Position numbers and translations under genes: made by a program | NCBI GenBank assembly: GCA_017387565.1 | Contig: JAFOEY010000016.1 | Coordinates: 49,645-113,644, forward strand | Source of the DNA: Lachnospiraceae bacterium | GTDB lineage: Bacteria; Bacillota; Clostridia; Lachnospirales; Lachnospiraceae | Length of the DNA: 64,000 nucleotides | Reading direction: 5' to 3' | Notes under the pieces: generated by a model | Seen by the model: the letters and a program-made list of their open reading frames with translations, nothing else | The model's database searches: none | What the model was told of the DNA's origin: nothing | Shown here: positions 9,270-17,177 of the stretch, one piece after another | Position numbering within the stretch: position 1 is the stretch's first letter | Layout of the letters: each line of letters opens with the position of its first letter

Positions 9270-10943
9270 ATGATGAGATCACTCTACTCTGGTGTATCAG
9301 GATTGAAAACACACCAGGTCAAAATGGACGTAATTGGTAACAACATTGCGAATGTTAATACAACGGCATATAAATCGCAGTCCATAACTTTTTCGGAATT
9401 AATGTATCAGACAACACAGGCTGCCAGTGGTCCGAATGCTACGAGCGGAACCGCAGGTACGAATGCAAAGCAGATTGGTCTTGGTGTAAAATCAGGTGCT
9501 ATCAGCACAGCAATCGAAACAGCGGGCGCTTCTCAGACAACCGGCAATCCGTTTGATATCCGTATTACCGGAGATTCATTTTTTATCGTTAGTGACGGTA
9601 GCAAAAATTTCTTTACCAGAGACGGTTCGTTCTATGTAGACAGTGTCGGCAATCTGGCAATGTCATCAAACGGATATAATGTTATGGGATGGCAGGTTGA
9701 TGAAACTACCGGAACTATCAAAAAAGATACGGTTTCTGCATTACGTATTATGAGTGCTGAAAACATGACATACCCTCCGGAGGCAACAACCAAAGCGTAT
9801 GTTTCCGGTATTATCGATAAAAACGATGTTCAGGTTGCTTCCGAATCCGGTAAGATTATGAACTTGAGTTTCTTTGATGAGTTAGGATATGCTTATACAG
9901 CTAAGCTTTCCATGAAAGAAACGGATACACTTGGTCTGTATTCTGTAGAACTGACAACAATCTTAAATGAAAACGGTGAAGAAGTAAATATTCCCGGGGT
10001 TCAGCTTGGCAGTGTGTCAACAGCGCCTCAGGTGCAGTCTCTTACCATGAGTTCTGCTTATACGCTTGCAGGTTCCAATTTATCTTATGTGGATGAAAAC
10101 GGTGCCACACAAACAATCGATTTGGCAAGTGCTGCATTGACGGACGCAGAGAAGGAAAAAGTTGCAAATGCATTTGGTTATTCTTCATATACAGAATTTG
10201 CAAAATTAACTTTGGCAGATGGAACGACGGTTGGTTCTTATGTAGATGCCGGCACTTTGACTAGTACTGGTATTTTGACATCTACTCCCGGAACAGATGA
10301 AAATGGCGATCCAATCACAATTATATCATTAAATACATCAGGCCGACAGGTAACCGGCGGATTAATTCAGTACGATACAGCTACCGGTACGATTAAGAGT
10401 GTCAACGGATTGACCAATGATTTTGGATTAAATTTATCCTTTGGTGCGTCTACATATCCTGCGGGACCTTATGAAACAATCACCATTGATTTTTCTACTT
10501 CCACCAACTTTAACAATAACGGCACCAGTACCATCAGTGCAGATCCCGGTGATACACAGGGAAGAGGCACAGGTCGAAAACTCGGTGCAATGTCCGGTAT
10601 TTCCATCCAAAATGATGGTATGATTTATGCTTCTTACGACAATGGACAGACCAGACTTTTAGGTCAGATGGCAGTAGCAGAATTCACCAATGCTTCCGGT
10701 TTGCAGAAAGAAGGCGACAATCTTTATTCTGCAACATTAAACTCCGGTGAGTTTGACGGTATCGGTGTTGATATCTCTGCAAATGGTGGATATATGGAAA
10801 CCGGTGTTTTGGAAATGAGTAATGTTGACTTATCCGCAGAGTTTACGGATATGATTACTGCTCAGCGTGGTTTCCAGGCTAATTCCCGTATCATTACCGT
10901 ATCTGATACTTTATTGGAAGAATTGGTTAACTTAAAGAGATAA
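9270..10943 (+). CDS. flgE: Flagellar hook protein FlgE
   Basis: FlgE is the structural protein of the flexible hook. The N-terminus MMRSLYSGVSGLKTHQVKMD and the adjoining VIGNNIANVNTTAYK are the rod/hook-family D0 motif, and the C-terminus (MSNVDLSAEFTDMITAQRGF, then ITVSDTLLEELVNLKR) is the paired D0 helix. The roughly 557-residue length includes a Thr/Ser-rich central outer domain. The ATG at 9270 has AGGAGG at 9254-9259; a second ATG lies immediately after it. An in-frame ATG at 9204 has no site and would add a non-family extension. A long gap with repeats separates flgE from flbD. Confidence 0.96.
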   Translation: MMRSLYSGVSGLKTHQVKMDVIGNNIANVNTTAYKSQSITFSELMYQTTQAASGPNATSGTAGTNAKQIGLGVKSGAISTAIETAGASQTTGNPFDIRITGDSFFIVSDGSKNFFTRDGSFYVDSVGNLAMSSNGYNVMGWQVDETTGTIKKDTVSALRIMSAENMTYPPEATTKAYVSGIIDKNDVQVASESGKIMNLSFFDELGYAYTAKLSMKETDTLGLYSVELTTILNENGEEVNIPGVQLGSVSTAPQVQSLTMSSAYTLAGSNLSYVDENGATQTIDLASAALTDAEKEKVANAFGYSSYTEFAKLTLADGTTVGSYVDAGTLTSTGILTSTPGTDENGDPITIISLNTSGRQVTGGLIQYDTATGTIKSVNGLTNDFGLNLSFGASTYPAGPYETITIDFSTSTNFNNNGTSTISADPGDTQGRGTGRKLGAMSGISIQNDGMIYASYDNGQTRLLGQMAVAEFTNASGLQKEGDNLYSATLNSGEFDGIGVDISANGGYMETGVLEMSNVDLSAEFTDMITAQRGFQANSRIITVSDTLLEELVNLKR

Positions 10944-11028
10944 TCAAAAAACTGACTAAAGAAGCATTTCAAAGATTGTCTGAAAGATTGTTAATTCTTT
11001 TGCAAGTTAATAAACAGATATATAGAAA

Positions 11029-11068
11029 CATAGGGATGTTTTTCGTATAATCGAAGAGTGTTCCTATG
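11029..11068 (+). terminator. 17 bp hairpin after flgE, fully paired only as plus-strand RNA
   Basis: Positions 11029-11045 and 11052-11068 pair over all 17 positions around a UAUAAU loop if G-U pairs are allowed (five of them). The opposite-strand transcript would lose those pairs, so the structure favours plus-strand RNA. It is followed by UUUCGUU rather than a clean U-run. It may be a weak terminator or a 3'-end stabiliser for the upstream flagellar mRNA. Confidence 0.5.
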
Positions 11069-11107
11069 TTTCGTTGGAGTGGTGTATTTTATGGTCAATT
11101 GGCGGTC

Positions 11108-11334
11108 GCCGGAAAATATCATTTATTTCACGCACAGACTAACGTTGATAAGTTTATCTAAATATTTCGGGAAACTAAATTTGTCTTCGTACGCACACGG
11201 TGCAAATTGGACGTCCTGCCCAATTGCACCTTTCGCGACATCCGTGTCGCGAAGTGCTGGTTTTAATTCGAAATATTAAGATAAACTAATCAATAGCGTC
11301 AAATGTGCGAGGAAATAAATGATATTTTCCCGGC
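11108..11334. repeat. Structured palindromic element, copy 1
   Basis: A 227 bp imperfect palindrome. The outer arms 11108-11120 and 11321-11334 match (GCCGGAAAATATC type). The inner arms at about 11133-11170 and 11268-11300 contain the conserved core AGTTTATCT/AGATAAACT, flanked on each side by an A-A mismatch. Inside lie two hairpins: GGTGCA...TGCACC at 11199-11230, and TTCGCGACA-tccg-TGTCGCGAA at 11232-11253. The whole folds as a long stem topped by two hairpins. No coding sequence fits. A second copy in opposite orientation lies at 11796-12021. Confidence 0.75.
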
Positions 11335-11410
11335 TCGGAATTGACTTGTGCAAAATGTTATTTGTGGAACTGATTTGTAATATTCGATTGGCACTTATTT
11401 ATACCTTTTA

Positions 11411-11790
11411 GCAAGAAAAGTGTCGGTTTAGCCTGACAGATGGATAGAGTCTGTAGGCCCCAAGCAAGAAAAAAAGTCAGTTTGGCATGACTGGTGGATA
11501 GATGTAGTAGGTCCAAAACAAAAAATAGCTCAGCTTGGTCTGACTGGTATACAGGGGCTGTAGGCCCCAAGCAAGAAAAAAAGTCAGCTTGGCATGACTG
11601 ATGGATAGATGTAGTAGGTCCAAAGCAAGAAAAAAGTCAGCTTGGCATGACTGGTGGATAGATGTAGTAGGTCCAAAACAAAAAAATGGCCAGTTTGGCA
11701 TGAAAGGTAGCTGGAGGTAGTAGGCCCCAAATTAGAAAAATAGTTGATTTGGTATGTCAGATAAATACAACCTGTAGCCCGAGCCCAAGA
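11411..11790. repeat. Minisatellite: seven 53-55 bp tandem units
   Basis: Seven head-to-tail units begin near 11411, 11462, 11516, 11570, 11623, 11676 and 11731. A typical unit reads AGCAAGAAAAAAAGTCAGC, then TTGGCATGACTG, a GGATAGATGTAGTAGG block and TCCA or CCCCA. Each has a small inverted repeat (AGTCA...TGACT). Units 2, 4 and 5 are almost identical; 1, 3, 6 and 7 are more diverged, so edges are older than the centre. Because the period varies (53, 54, 55), no reading frame is kept. The array fills the space between the two palindromic elements. Confidence 0.85.
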
Positions 11791-11795
11791 ATAAA

Positions 11796-12021
11796 GTTTT
11801 TGTAAATATTGTTTTTGAAAGTTTATTGTGCAGATGCATTAGTTTATCTTAATGTTTCATTCAAAAAACAGCAATTCGCAGCATGGATGCTGCGAAAGGT
11901 GCACCGCGGACATGGATGTCCGAGTGCACCGGTGCGTCCGTTATCATAATTGTTACGATGAAACATTTAGATAAACTTATGCATCGAAACCTAAACTTGA
12001 AAAAACAATATTTACAAAAAC
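11796..12021. repeat. Structured palindromic element, copy 2 (inverted relative to copy 1)
   Basis: A 226 bp imperfect palindrome with arms of about 65 bases. Outer arms (GTTTTTGTAAATATTG type, 11796-11812 and about 12006-12021) are unrelated to those of copy 1 yet pair with each other. The inner arms at 11833-11860 and 11958-11985 pair at 26 of 28 positions, and both mismatches (T-T) flank the same 9 bp core as in copy 1. Two hairpins follow in reversed order: TTCGCAGCA-tgga-TGCTGCGAA (11875-11896) and GGTGCAC...GTGCACC (11898-11930). The second, downstream arm ends about 60 bases before flbD. Confidence 0.75.
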
Positions 12022-12082
12022 GGGCCCCGAGAAACGGGCCCCGGGAAAACGGAAAAACGCGAACCGGAAAAGGAGAATTCGT

Positions 12083-12265
12083 ATGATAGAAGTGACAAGA
12101 TTGAATGGGACGAAAATTTTGATTAATCCGGATTTGATTGAGTTTGTTGAAGAAACGCCTGATACAGTCATCAGCTTTACAACCGGACGCAAAATAATCG
12201 TAAAAGAAAGTAGACAAAAGATGAAAAATCTAGTAAAATTGTACAGAAAGGATATTTTTACTTAA
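12083..12265 (+). CDS. flbD: Flagellar protein FlbD
   Basis: A 60-residue protein of the FlbD family, a short conserved gene found between flgE and motA in many Firmicutes and spirochaetes. MIEVTRLNGTKILINPDLIE and the later TPDTVISFTTGRKIIV match the family closely. Its precise function is not established. AAAAGGAG at 12066-12073 serves the ATG. It is the first gene after the 1.1 kb repeat-filled gap, so either transcription crosses that gap or an unrecognised promoter lies within it. Confidence 0.9.
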   Translation: MIEVTRLNGTKILINPDLIEFVEETPDTVISFTTGRKIIVKESRQKMKNLVKLYRKDIFT

Positions 12266-12292
12266 GAGGTAAAAAGGACAGGATTTTTTTCA

Positions 12293-13087
12293 ATGGATTT
12301 AGCGTCAATTATTGGATTAGTAGTCTGTCTGGGGATGATTATTTTCGGTATCGTAACCGGTGATGAAGGCTTTGGAGCTATCAAGCATTTTTTGCATGCA
12401 CAATCTTTTATTATTACGGTTGGTGGTACATTTGCCTGTATTCTGGCAATGAATCCGATTCAGGATTTCATTAGTGGATTAAAGAGTTTCACATTGGTTT
12501 TAAAGACTCCTACTCTGGATACCCCGCAGATTATCAAAAAGATTATAGATTTATCAAATATTGCACGTAAAGAGGGACTTCTTTCACTGGAAGAAGCTGC
12601 GACCGATTTGGATGATGCTTTTTTGAAAAAGGGTATTTTATTAATTGTTGATGGTACAGATCCGGAATTGGTACGTGGTATTTTGGAAACCGAATTAACC
12701 TGTATAGAAGACCGACACAAGAAGAGGATTGATTTTTGGATGAATATTGCAGCCATGGGCCCTGCCTGGGGTATGATCGGTACCTTAATCGGCCTTATTT
12801 TGATGTTACAAAACCTATCCGATGCCAGTACCATTGGTCCGAATATGGCTACGGCCCTGATTACGACTTTGTATGGTTCCATGTTGGCAAACTGGATTGG
12901 AACTCCGGTTGCAACCAAATTAAAGACCAACAGTGAAAATGAGACCATGGTAAAAGAAATTATGATTGAAGGTCTTTTATCCATTCAAGCAGGAGAAAAC
13001 CCCAGAGTTATCGAAGAAAAATTGAAATCTTTCTTAGCTCCCAAAGATAGAGTCTCAGCAGGCTCAGAGGAGGGCGGTGAGCAGTAA
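12293..13087 (+). CDS. motA: Flagellar motor stator protein MotA
   Basis: MotA forms the proton- or sodium-conducting stator with MotB. The 264-residue product has four predicted membrane spans: two near the N-terminus (about residues 5-21 and 35-55) and two after the cytoplasmic loop (about 150-170 and 180-200), with the family segment WGMIGTLIGLILMLQNL and the following MATALITTLYGSMLAN. The large cytoplasmic loop carries the charged residues that in this family contact FliG. motB starts one base after the stop. Confidence 0.95.
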   Translation: MDLASIIGLVVCLGMIIFGIVTGDEGFGAIKHFLHAQSFIITVGGTFACILAMNPIQDFISGLKSFTLVLKTPTLDTPQIIKKIIDLSNIARKEGLLSLEEAATDLDDAFLKKGILLIVDGTDPELVRGILETELTCIEDRHKKRIDFWMNIAAMGPAWGMIGTLIGLILMLQNLSDASTIGPNMATALITTLYGSMLANWIGTPVATKLKTNSENETMVKEIMIEGLLSIQAGENPRVIEEKLKSFLAPKDRVSAGSEEGGEQ

Positions 13088-13900
13088 ATGGCCAGAAAAA
13101 AGAAAGAAGAAGGCGGCGGTGGCGGTTCTCCGGCGTGGATGACAACCTTTAGTGATTTGATGAACCTGCTATTATGTTTCTTTGTGCTTTTGTTTTCCAT
13201 GTCGACCATGGATGCTCAGAAGTTACAGCAGGTAGCTGCTTCGTTTAACCAGAATTTCAGTATTTTTTCAGGTGGAGCAACAGCAATCGGCGACGGTATT
13301 TTGATCAGTAATGGTGTCAGCCAGTTAAACGAACTGGATGATTACATAAATAGTACCGGCAAGACAGCCGAAAGCGATGAAACAGTCAATGATTTAGAAG
13401 AATATGAACAACAGATGGCTGAAAAACAATTAGAGGAAAGTGAACAGCTTGCCGAAAAAGTGGAAGAAGCCATTGACGAAAGTCAGTTTGCCAATGAAAT
13501 TGATGTTGATTTTACATCCCAGTATGTTTCTTTGACATTGAATGGTGCTTTGCTGTTTGATTCGGGCAGCGCTGAGATTAAAAAAGAAGCAAAGCCGGTT
13601 CTTGATAAGATTGGACAGATTTTATCCCGATATGCGGAAAGTACGATCGAAATAGAAGGACATACGGATAACGTTCCGATTCATAATTCACGTTTTGCGG
13701 ATAATAACGAATTATCCAGCTTCCGCGCACTGTCGGTATTCAATTACTTTATGGAGACTACGTTTTTGGATCCTGCCAAAATAAAGCATTCCGGCAGAGG
13801 TGAATATGTTCCGGTAGCGGATAATTCGACTGATCAGGGACGAGCACAGAACCGTAGAGTGGAAATTAAGATTTATCATTCACTCAGTACTGGTGAATAG
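13088..13900 (+). CDS. motB: Flagellar motor stator protein MotB
   Basis: MotB anchors the stator to peptidoglycan and supplies the ion-binding aspartate. The 270-residue product has a basic, Gly-rich cytoplasmic start, one membrane span at about residues 18-40 with the essential aspartate in TTFSDLMNLLLCFFVLL (D23), a charged Glu-rich linker, and a C-terminal OmpA-like peptidoglycan-binding domain. That domain shows IEIEGHTDNVPI and the late GRAQNRRVEIKI motif. It abuts motA, indicating a co-translated pair. Confidence 0.96.
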   Translation: MARKKKEEGGGGGSPAWMTTFSDLMNLLLCFFVLLFSMSTMDAQKLQQVAASFNQNFSIFSGGATAIGDGILISNGVSQLNELDDYINSTGKTAESDETVNDLEEYEQQMAEKQLEESEQLAEKVEEAIDESQFANEIDVDFTSQYVSLTLNGALLFDSGSAEIKKEAKPVLDKIGQILSRYAESTIEIEGHTDNVPIHNSRFADNNELSSFRALSVFNYFMETTFLDPAKIKHSGRGEYVPVADNSTDQGRAQNRRVEIKIYHSLSTGE

Positions 13901-13911
13901 GAGGCACATAA

Positions 13912-14436
13912 ATGAAGAAGAATTTATTGTCTATTGTGATTTTGGCATTGTTGATTGTTAATTTGGTTATGACATCCATTATGATGATCAGTGTGACAGG
14001 CACCAATAAAAAGACAGCTGCAATTGTTACGGATATTGCATCCATTTTAAAACTGGAATTGAATCCAACTAGTGAAGCAGAAACTGCTGAAGAAGTGGTA
14101 TCTTTAGAAGATACGCAGGTATATGATCTGCCTGAGGAGATGACAATTCTTCTTGCAAAAGGAGAAGATGGCACTCAGCATTTTGCGATGGTAAAGGTAT
14201 CCTTATCACTGAACACCAAAAATGATGGTTATAAGACATATGGTGCAGATATCGGCACAAGACAAAGTCTGATTGAAAGTATTATTACTGAGGTAATCGG
14301 CAAGTATACAGCGGATGAAATTCAACCTCGCAGTGCGGATATCCAAAAGGAAATTTTGGAAAGATTACAGTCAAAAGAAATGTTTGACTCCGATTTTATT
14401 TATAAAGTGACTTTCAGTAAATTAATTGTACAGTAG
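13912..14436 (+). CDS. fliL: Flagellar basal body-associated protein FliL
   Basis: FliL is a single-pass membrane protein that surrounds and supports the stator. The 174-residue product has an N-terminal membrane anchor (about residues 5-26) and an extracytoplasmic domain ending in the characteristic helix KEMFDSDFIYKVTFSKLIVQ. The position between motB and fliM is conserved in clostridial clusters. GGAGG at 13900-13904 precedes the ATG. The final codons and stop lie inside the first unit of a tandem repeat. Confidence 0.88.
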   Translation: MKKNLLSIVILALLIVNLVMTSIMMISVTGTNKKTAAIVTDIASILKLELNPTSEAETAEEVVSLEDTQVYDLPEEMTILLAKGEDGTQHFAMVKVSLSLNTKNDGYKTYGADIGTRQSLIESIITEVIGKYTADEIQPRSADIQKEILERLQSKEMFDSDFIYKVTFSKLIVQ

Positions 14437-14535
14437 TTTAGTGAATTTAATATACAGTAGCTTAGTAATTTTATTGTATGGTAGTTCAGTAAATTTATTG
14501 TATGGTAGTTCAGAAAAATTATTGTACGGAAGTGT
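14424..14535 (+). repeat. Five ~24 bp tandem repeats between fliL and fliM
   Basis: Units beginning ATTGTA(C/T) start at about 14424, 14450, 14473, 14497 and 14521. Each reads roughly ATTGTATGGTAGTTCAGTAA plus ATTT. The first unit contains the last codons and the TAG of fliL, so the repeat has grown out of, or into, the gene end. The array stops about 16 bases before the fliM Shine-Dalgarno. Confidence 0.8.
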
Positions 14536-14564
14536 CATATTATCACGAATAGGAGGTGAACTTG

Positions 14565-15545
14565 GTGAGTGAAGTTTTATCTCAAAATGAGATAGATAGT
14601 TTGCTGGCGGCACTAGACAGTGGTGAACTTGAAGTAGATGATTTGAAAGAAAACCAGGGGCCGCAGGTCAAGAACTATGATTTTAAGCGTCCCGCCAAGT
14701 TTTCAAAAGAGCATCTTCGAACGTTGGAAATCATTTTTGAACATTATGGTCGATTGTTATCAACCAATCTTCCGGTTTATTTTAGAAAAAATGTTCAGGT
14801 CAGCGTAGCCAGTTCCGAAGCGGTTACCTTTTCGGAATTTACCAATGCATTGAGTAATCCGGTTATTTTGGGTATTATCAATTTTAATCCTTTACCCGGA
14901 AATATCATTATGGAAATTCAGCCAAGTTTGGGTTATGCAATTATAGATCGAATGCTAGGCGGTGCGGGTTTACCGTTAGAAAAAAACCGCGATTTTTCAG
15001 AAATTGAGTTATCTATTCTGGATAAGGTCTTGGTAATTTGCATGGGGTTATTCCGTGAACCGTGGAAAAATGTTGTGGCTTTGGAACCTTTTTTAGAAAG
15101 GATAGAGACCAATCCACAGTTTGCGCAGATTATTTCACCAAATGAAATGATAGCGATTGTTACATTAAACGTCCGAATAGGTTCAGTAGAGGGATTTATG
15201 AATGCTTGCCTTCCGTTTTTGACGTTGGAAAGCATTATGGATAAATTGAATACCAAGTACTGGTTCTCAACAATGCAGGAAATCAATGATGATGCATATC
15301 ATGACCACATTGAATCCTTGATTAAAAGAGTAGATGTACCGATGAAAGCGGTACTTGGTCAGAGCGTTATTTCTGTTATGGACTTTGCTTCTTTACAGGT
15401 CGGAGATATTATCAGGCTGGATCGGGGAGTTGAGGATGAAATGGAAATATATGTTGGAAATATAAAGAAATTTACCGCTTTGCCCGGCGTGAATAAAGAT
15501 AAATACGCCGTAAGGGTGACATCGGTTATCAGAGAGGAGGATTAG
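14565..15545 (+). CDS. fliM: Flagellar motor switch protein FliM
   Basis: FliM is the middle C-ring protein and the receptor for phosphorylated CheY. The N-terminal CheY-binding peptide is clear (LSQNEIDSLLAAL, about residues 5-17), followed by a CheC-like middle domain and a C-terminal SpoA domain. The GTG at 14565 (326 residues) fits AGGAGGTGA at 14551-14559; an upstream in-frame GTG at 14556 lies inside that site. The stop is 4 bases from fliY. Confidence 0.95.
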   Translation: MSEVLSQNEIDSLLAALDSGELEVDDLKENQGPQVKNYDFKRPAKFSKEHLRTLEIIFEHYGRLLSTNLPVYFRKNVQVSVASSEAVTFSEFTNALSNPVILGIINFNPLPGNIIMEIQPSLGYAIIDRMLGGAGLPLEKNRDFSEIELSILDKVLVICMGLFREPWKNVVALEPFLERIETNPQFAQIISPNEMIAIVTLNVRIGSVEGFMNACLPFLTLESIMDKLNTKYWFSTMQEINDDAYHDHIESLIKRVDVPMKAVLGQSVISVMDFASLQVGDIIRLDRGVEDEMEIYVGNIKKFTALPGVNKDKYAVRVTSVIREED

Positions 15546-15549
15546 ACGA

Positions 15550-16803
15550 ATGGACGGAGCATCATTATCTCAGGACGAGATTAATGCGTTATTAGCCGGA
15601 ATGGCTATGGGAGAGGTTCCTCAGGAGACATCCAACGAGAATTCGGCTCCCGTTGCAGACGTTCCACAGTCTGCTCCGATAATGGAAGACGTTGTATTGA
15701 CGGATATAGAAAAAGATGCCATTGGCGAGATTGCCAACATCAGTATGGGAACGTCAGCAACGACACTGTATTCGCTTGTAAATAAAAAAGTCAATATTAC
15801 AACGCCTGTTGTATCCATGGCAAGATGGTCTAATCTCATGGAGGATTACGAAAAACCGTGTGTATTTATTCAGATAAAGTATACTGCCGGATTAGATGGA
15901 GCCAACATATTAATTTTGCGAGAGCAGGATGTTAAAGTTATTACTGATCTTATGATGGGCGGTGACGGAACCAATACAGAGGGCGAGCTTTCAGAGCTGC
16001 ATTTAAGTGCTATTTCTGAAGCAATGAACCAGATGATGGGTTCAAGTGCTACGAGCCTTTCTTCCATGTTGGGACGTATGGTTGATATCAGTCCTCCGGA
16101 AGCCAGTCTTTTGAATTTATTAGAGCAAAGAAAGCCGTCTGATATTGCTCCTTTCTTAGAAGGCTCGTTTGTAAAGATTGCATTCCGGATGCAGATTGAT
16201 GATTTGGTAGATTCCACCATCATGCAATTGTATCCGATTGATTTTGCGAAATCTCTTTATCAGATGTTTATCGGCAATCAGGAACCGGAGGTATCAGCAC
16301 CGGAGCCTGCACCCACACCGGAACCGGCACCATTTATACCACCGACAGTCGATCCGACACCGTCACCGATGCCGCAGATGGGAATGCCTCAGGCTGGATA
16401 TGATATGTCAATGCAACAGCCGATGGGATACGGAATGCCGCAGATGGGAATGCCACAGATGGGAATGCCGCAGATGGCCATGACACCGCAGCAAAATCTC
16501 AATATTCAACCGGCACAGTTTCAGTCATTCAATCAGGATTTTTCGGCAATGCCAAGTCAGGAAAATATCGGATTGATTATGGATGTACCACTCGAGGTAA
16601 CCGTCGAACTCGGAAGAACCAAAAAATCCATTGCAGAGATTTTGGACTTCGCACCCGGAACAATTATTGAATTAAATAAGATTGCGGGTGAACCTATAGA
16701 TGTTTTAGTCAACGGAAAGTTTGTTGCAAAAGGTGAAGTTGTTGTAATTGAAGAAAGTTTTGGTATCAGAGTAACCGAAATAGTAAATAATCAGGGAATT
16801 TAG
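15550..16803 (+). CDS. fliY: Flagellar motor switch phosphatase FliY
   Basis: FliY combines a CheC-like CheY-P phosphatase with a FliN-type SpoA domain and is typical of Gram-positives. The 417-residue product opens with a FliM-like CheY-binding peptide (LSQDEINALLAGM), then the CheC core with two E-x2-N helices (DAIGEIANISMGTSA and the later AISEAMNQMMGS), then a Pro/Met/Gln-rich linker (about residues 245-320) containing several PQMGM repeats, and a C-terminal SpoA domain (LEVTVELGRTKKSIAEIL, about 345 onward). The repetitive linker is longer than needed and probably flexible. Confidence 0.94.
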   Translation: MDGASLSQDEINALLAGMAMGEVPQETSNENSAPVADVPQSAPIMEDVVLTDIEKDAIGEIANISMGTSATTLYSLVNKKVNITTPVVSMARWSNLMEDYEKPCVFIQIKYTAGLDGANILILREQDVKVITDLMMGGDGTNTEGELSELHLSAISEAMNQMMGSSATSLSSMLGRMVDISPPEASLLNLLEQRKPSDIAPFLEGSFVKIAFRMQIDDLVDSTIMQLYPIDFAKSLYQMFIGNQEPEVSAPEPAPTPEPAPFIPPTVDPTPSPMPQMGMPQAGYDMSMQQPMGYGMPQMGMPQMGMPQMAMTPQQNLNIQPAQFQSFNQDFSAMPSQENIGLIMDVPLEVTVELGRTKKSIAEILDFAPGTIIELNKIAGEPIDVLVNGKFVAKGEVVVIEESFGIRVTEIVNNQGI

Positions 16804-16813
16804 GAGAGAGAAA

Positions 16814-17176
16814 ATGGCAAAGAATATTTTAATTTGTGATGATGCAGCATTTATGAGAATGATGATCAAAGACATTTTAACCAAAAACGGTTACAATGTC
16901 GTTGGTGAAGCAGAAAATGGATTAAGAGCTGTAGAAAAGTACAATGAATTAAAACCGGATCTGGTATTGATGGATATTACAATGCCTGAGATGGATGGAA
17001 TTCAGGCATTAAAAAATATCAAAGCAGCAGATGCCGGTGCAATGGTTATTATGTGCTCCGCAATGGGTCAGCAGGCTATGGTAATCGAATCCATTCAGGC
17101 CGGTGCAAAAGACTTTATTGTTAAACCTTTCCAGGCAGATCGTGTTTTGGAAGCGGTAAAGAAGGTTGTCGGTTAA
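16814..17176 (+). CDS. cheY: Chemotaxis response regulator CheY
   Basis: A 120-residue single receiver domain. The acidic pair is D9/D10, the phosphoacceptor is D54 in VLMDITMPEMDG, the conserved Ser is S82 and the lysine is K104 in DFIVKPF. There is no output domain, so it signals by docking to FliM and FliY, whose genes lie directly upstream. In the usual Gram-positive scheme CheA phosphorylates it, and FliY and CheC dephosphorylate it; those enzymes are also encoded in this cluster. Confidence 0.95.
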   Translation: MAKNILICDDAAFMRMMIKDILTKNGYNVVGEAENGLRAVEKYNELKPDLVLMDITMPEMDGIQALKNIKAADAGAMVIMCSAMGQQAMVIESIQAGAKDFIVKPFQADRVLEAVKKVVG

Positions 17177-17177
17177 T

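Noticed and set aside
11358-11701. Two overlapping minus-strand open frames across the minisatellite, encoding repetitive Phe/Leu-rich peptides
   Set aside because: They are by-products of the tandem repeat; the period is 53-55 bp so frame is not kept, there is no ribosome binding site, and composition is unlike any neighbour.
11411-11790. CRISPR array
   Set aside because: The units are contiguous tandem copies without unique spacers, and no cas genes are near.
12023-12060. Paired CGGGCCCC blocks before flbD as a regulatory site
   Set aside because: The GC-rich blocks (12021-12045) are close direct and self-complementary repeats, but too short and too near the ribosome binding site to assign a role.
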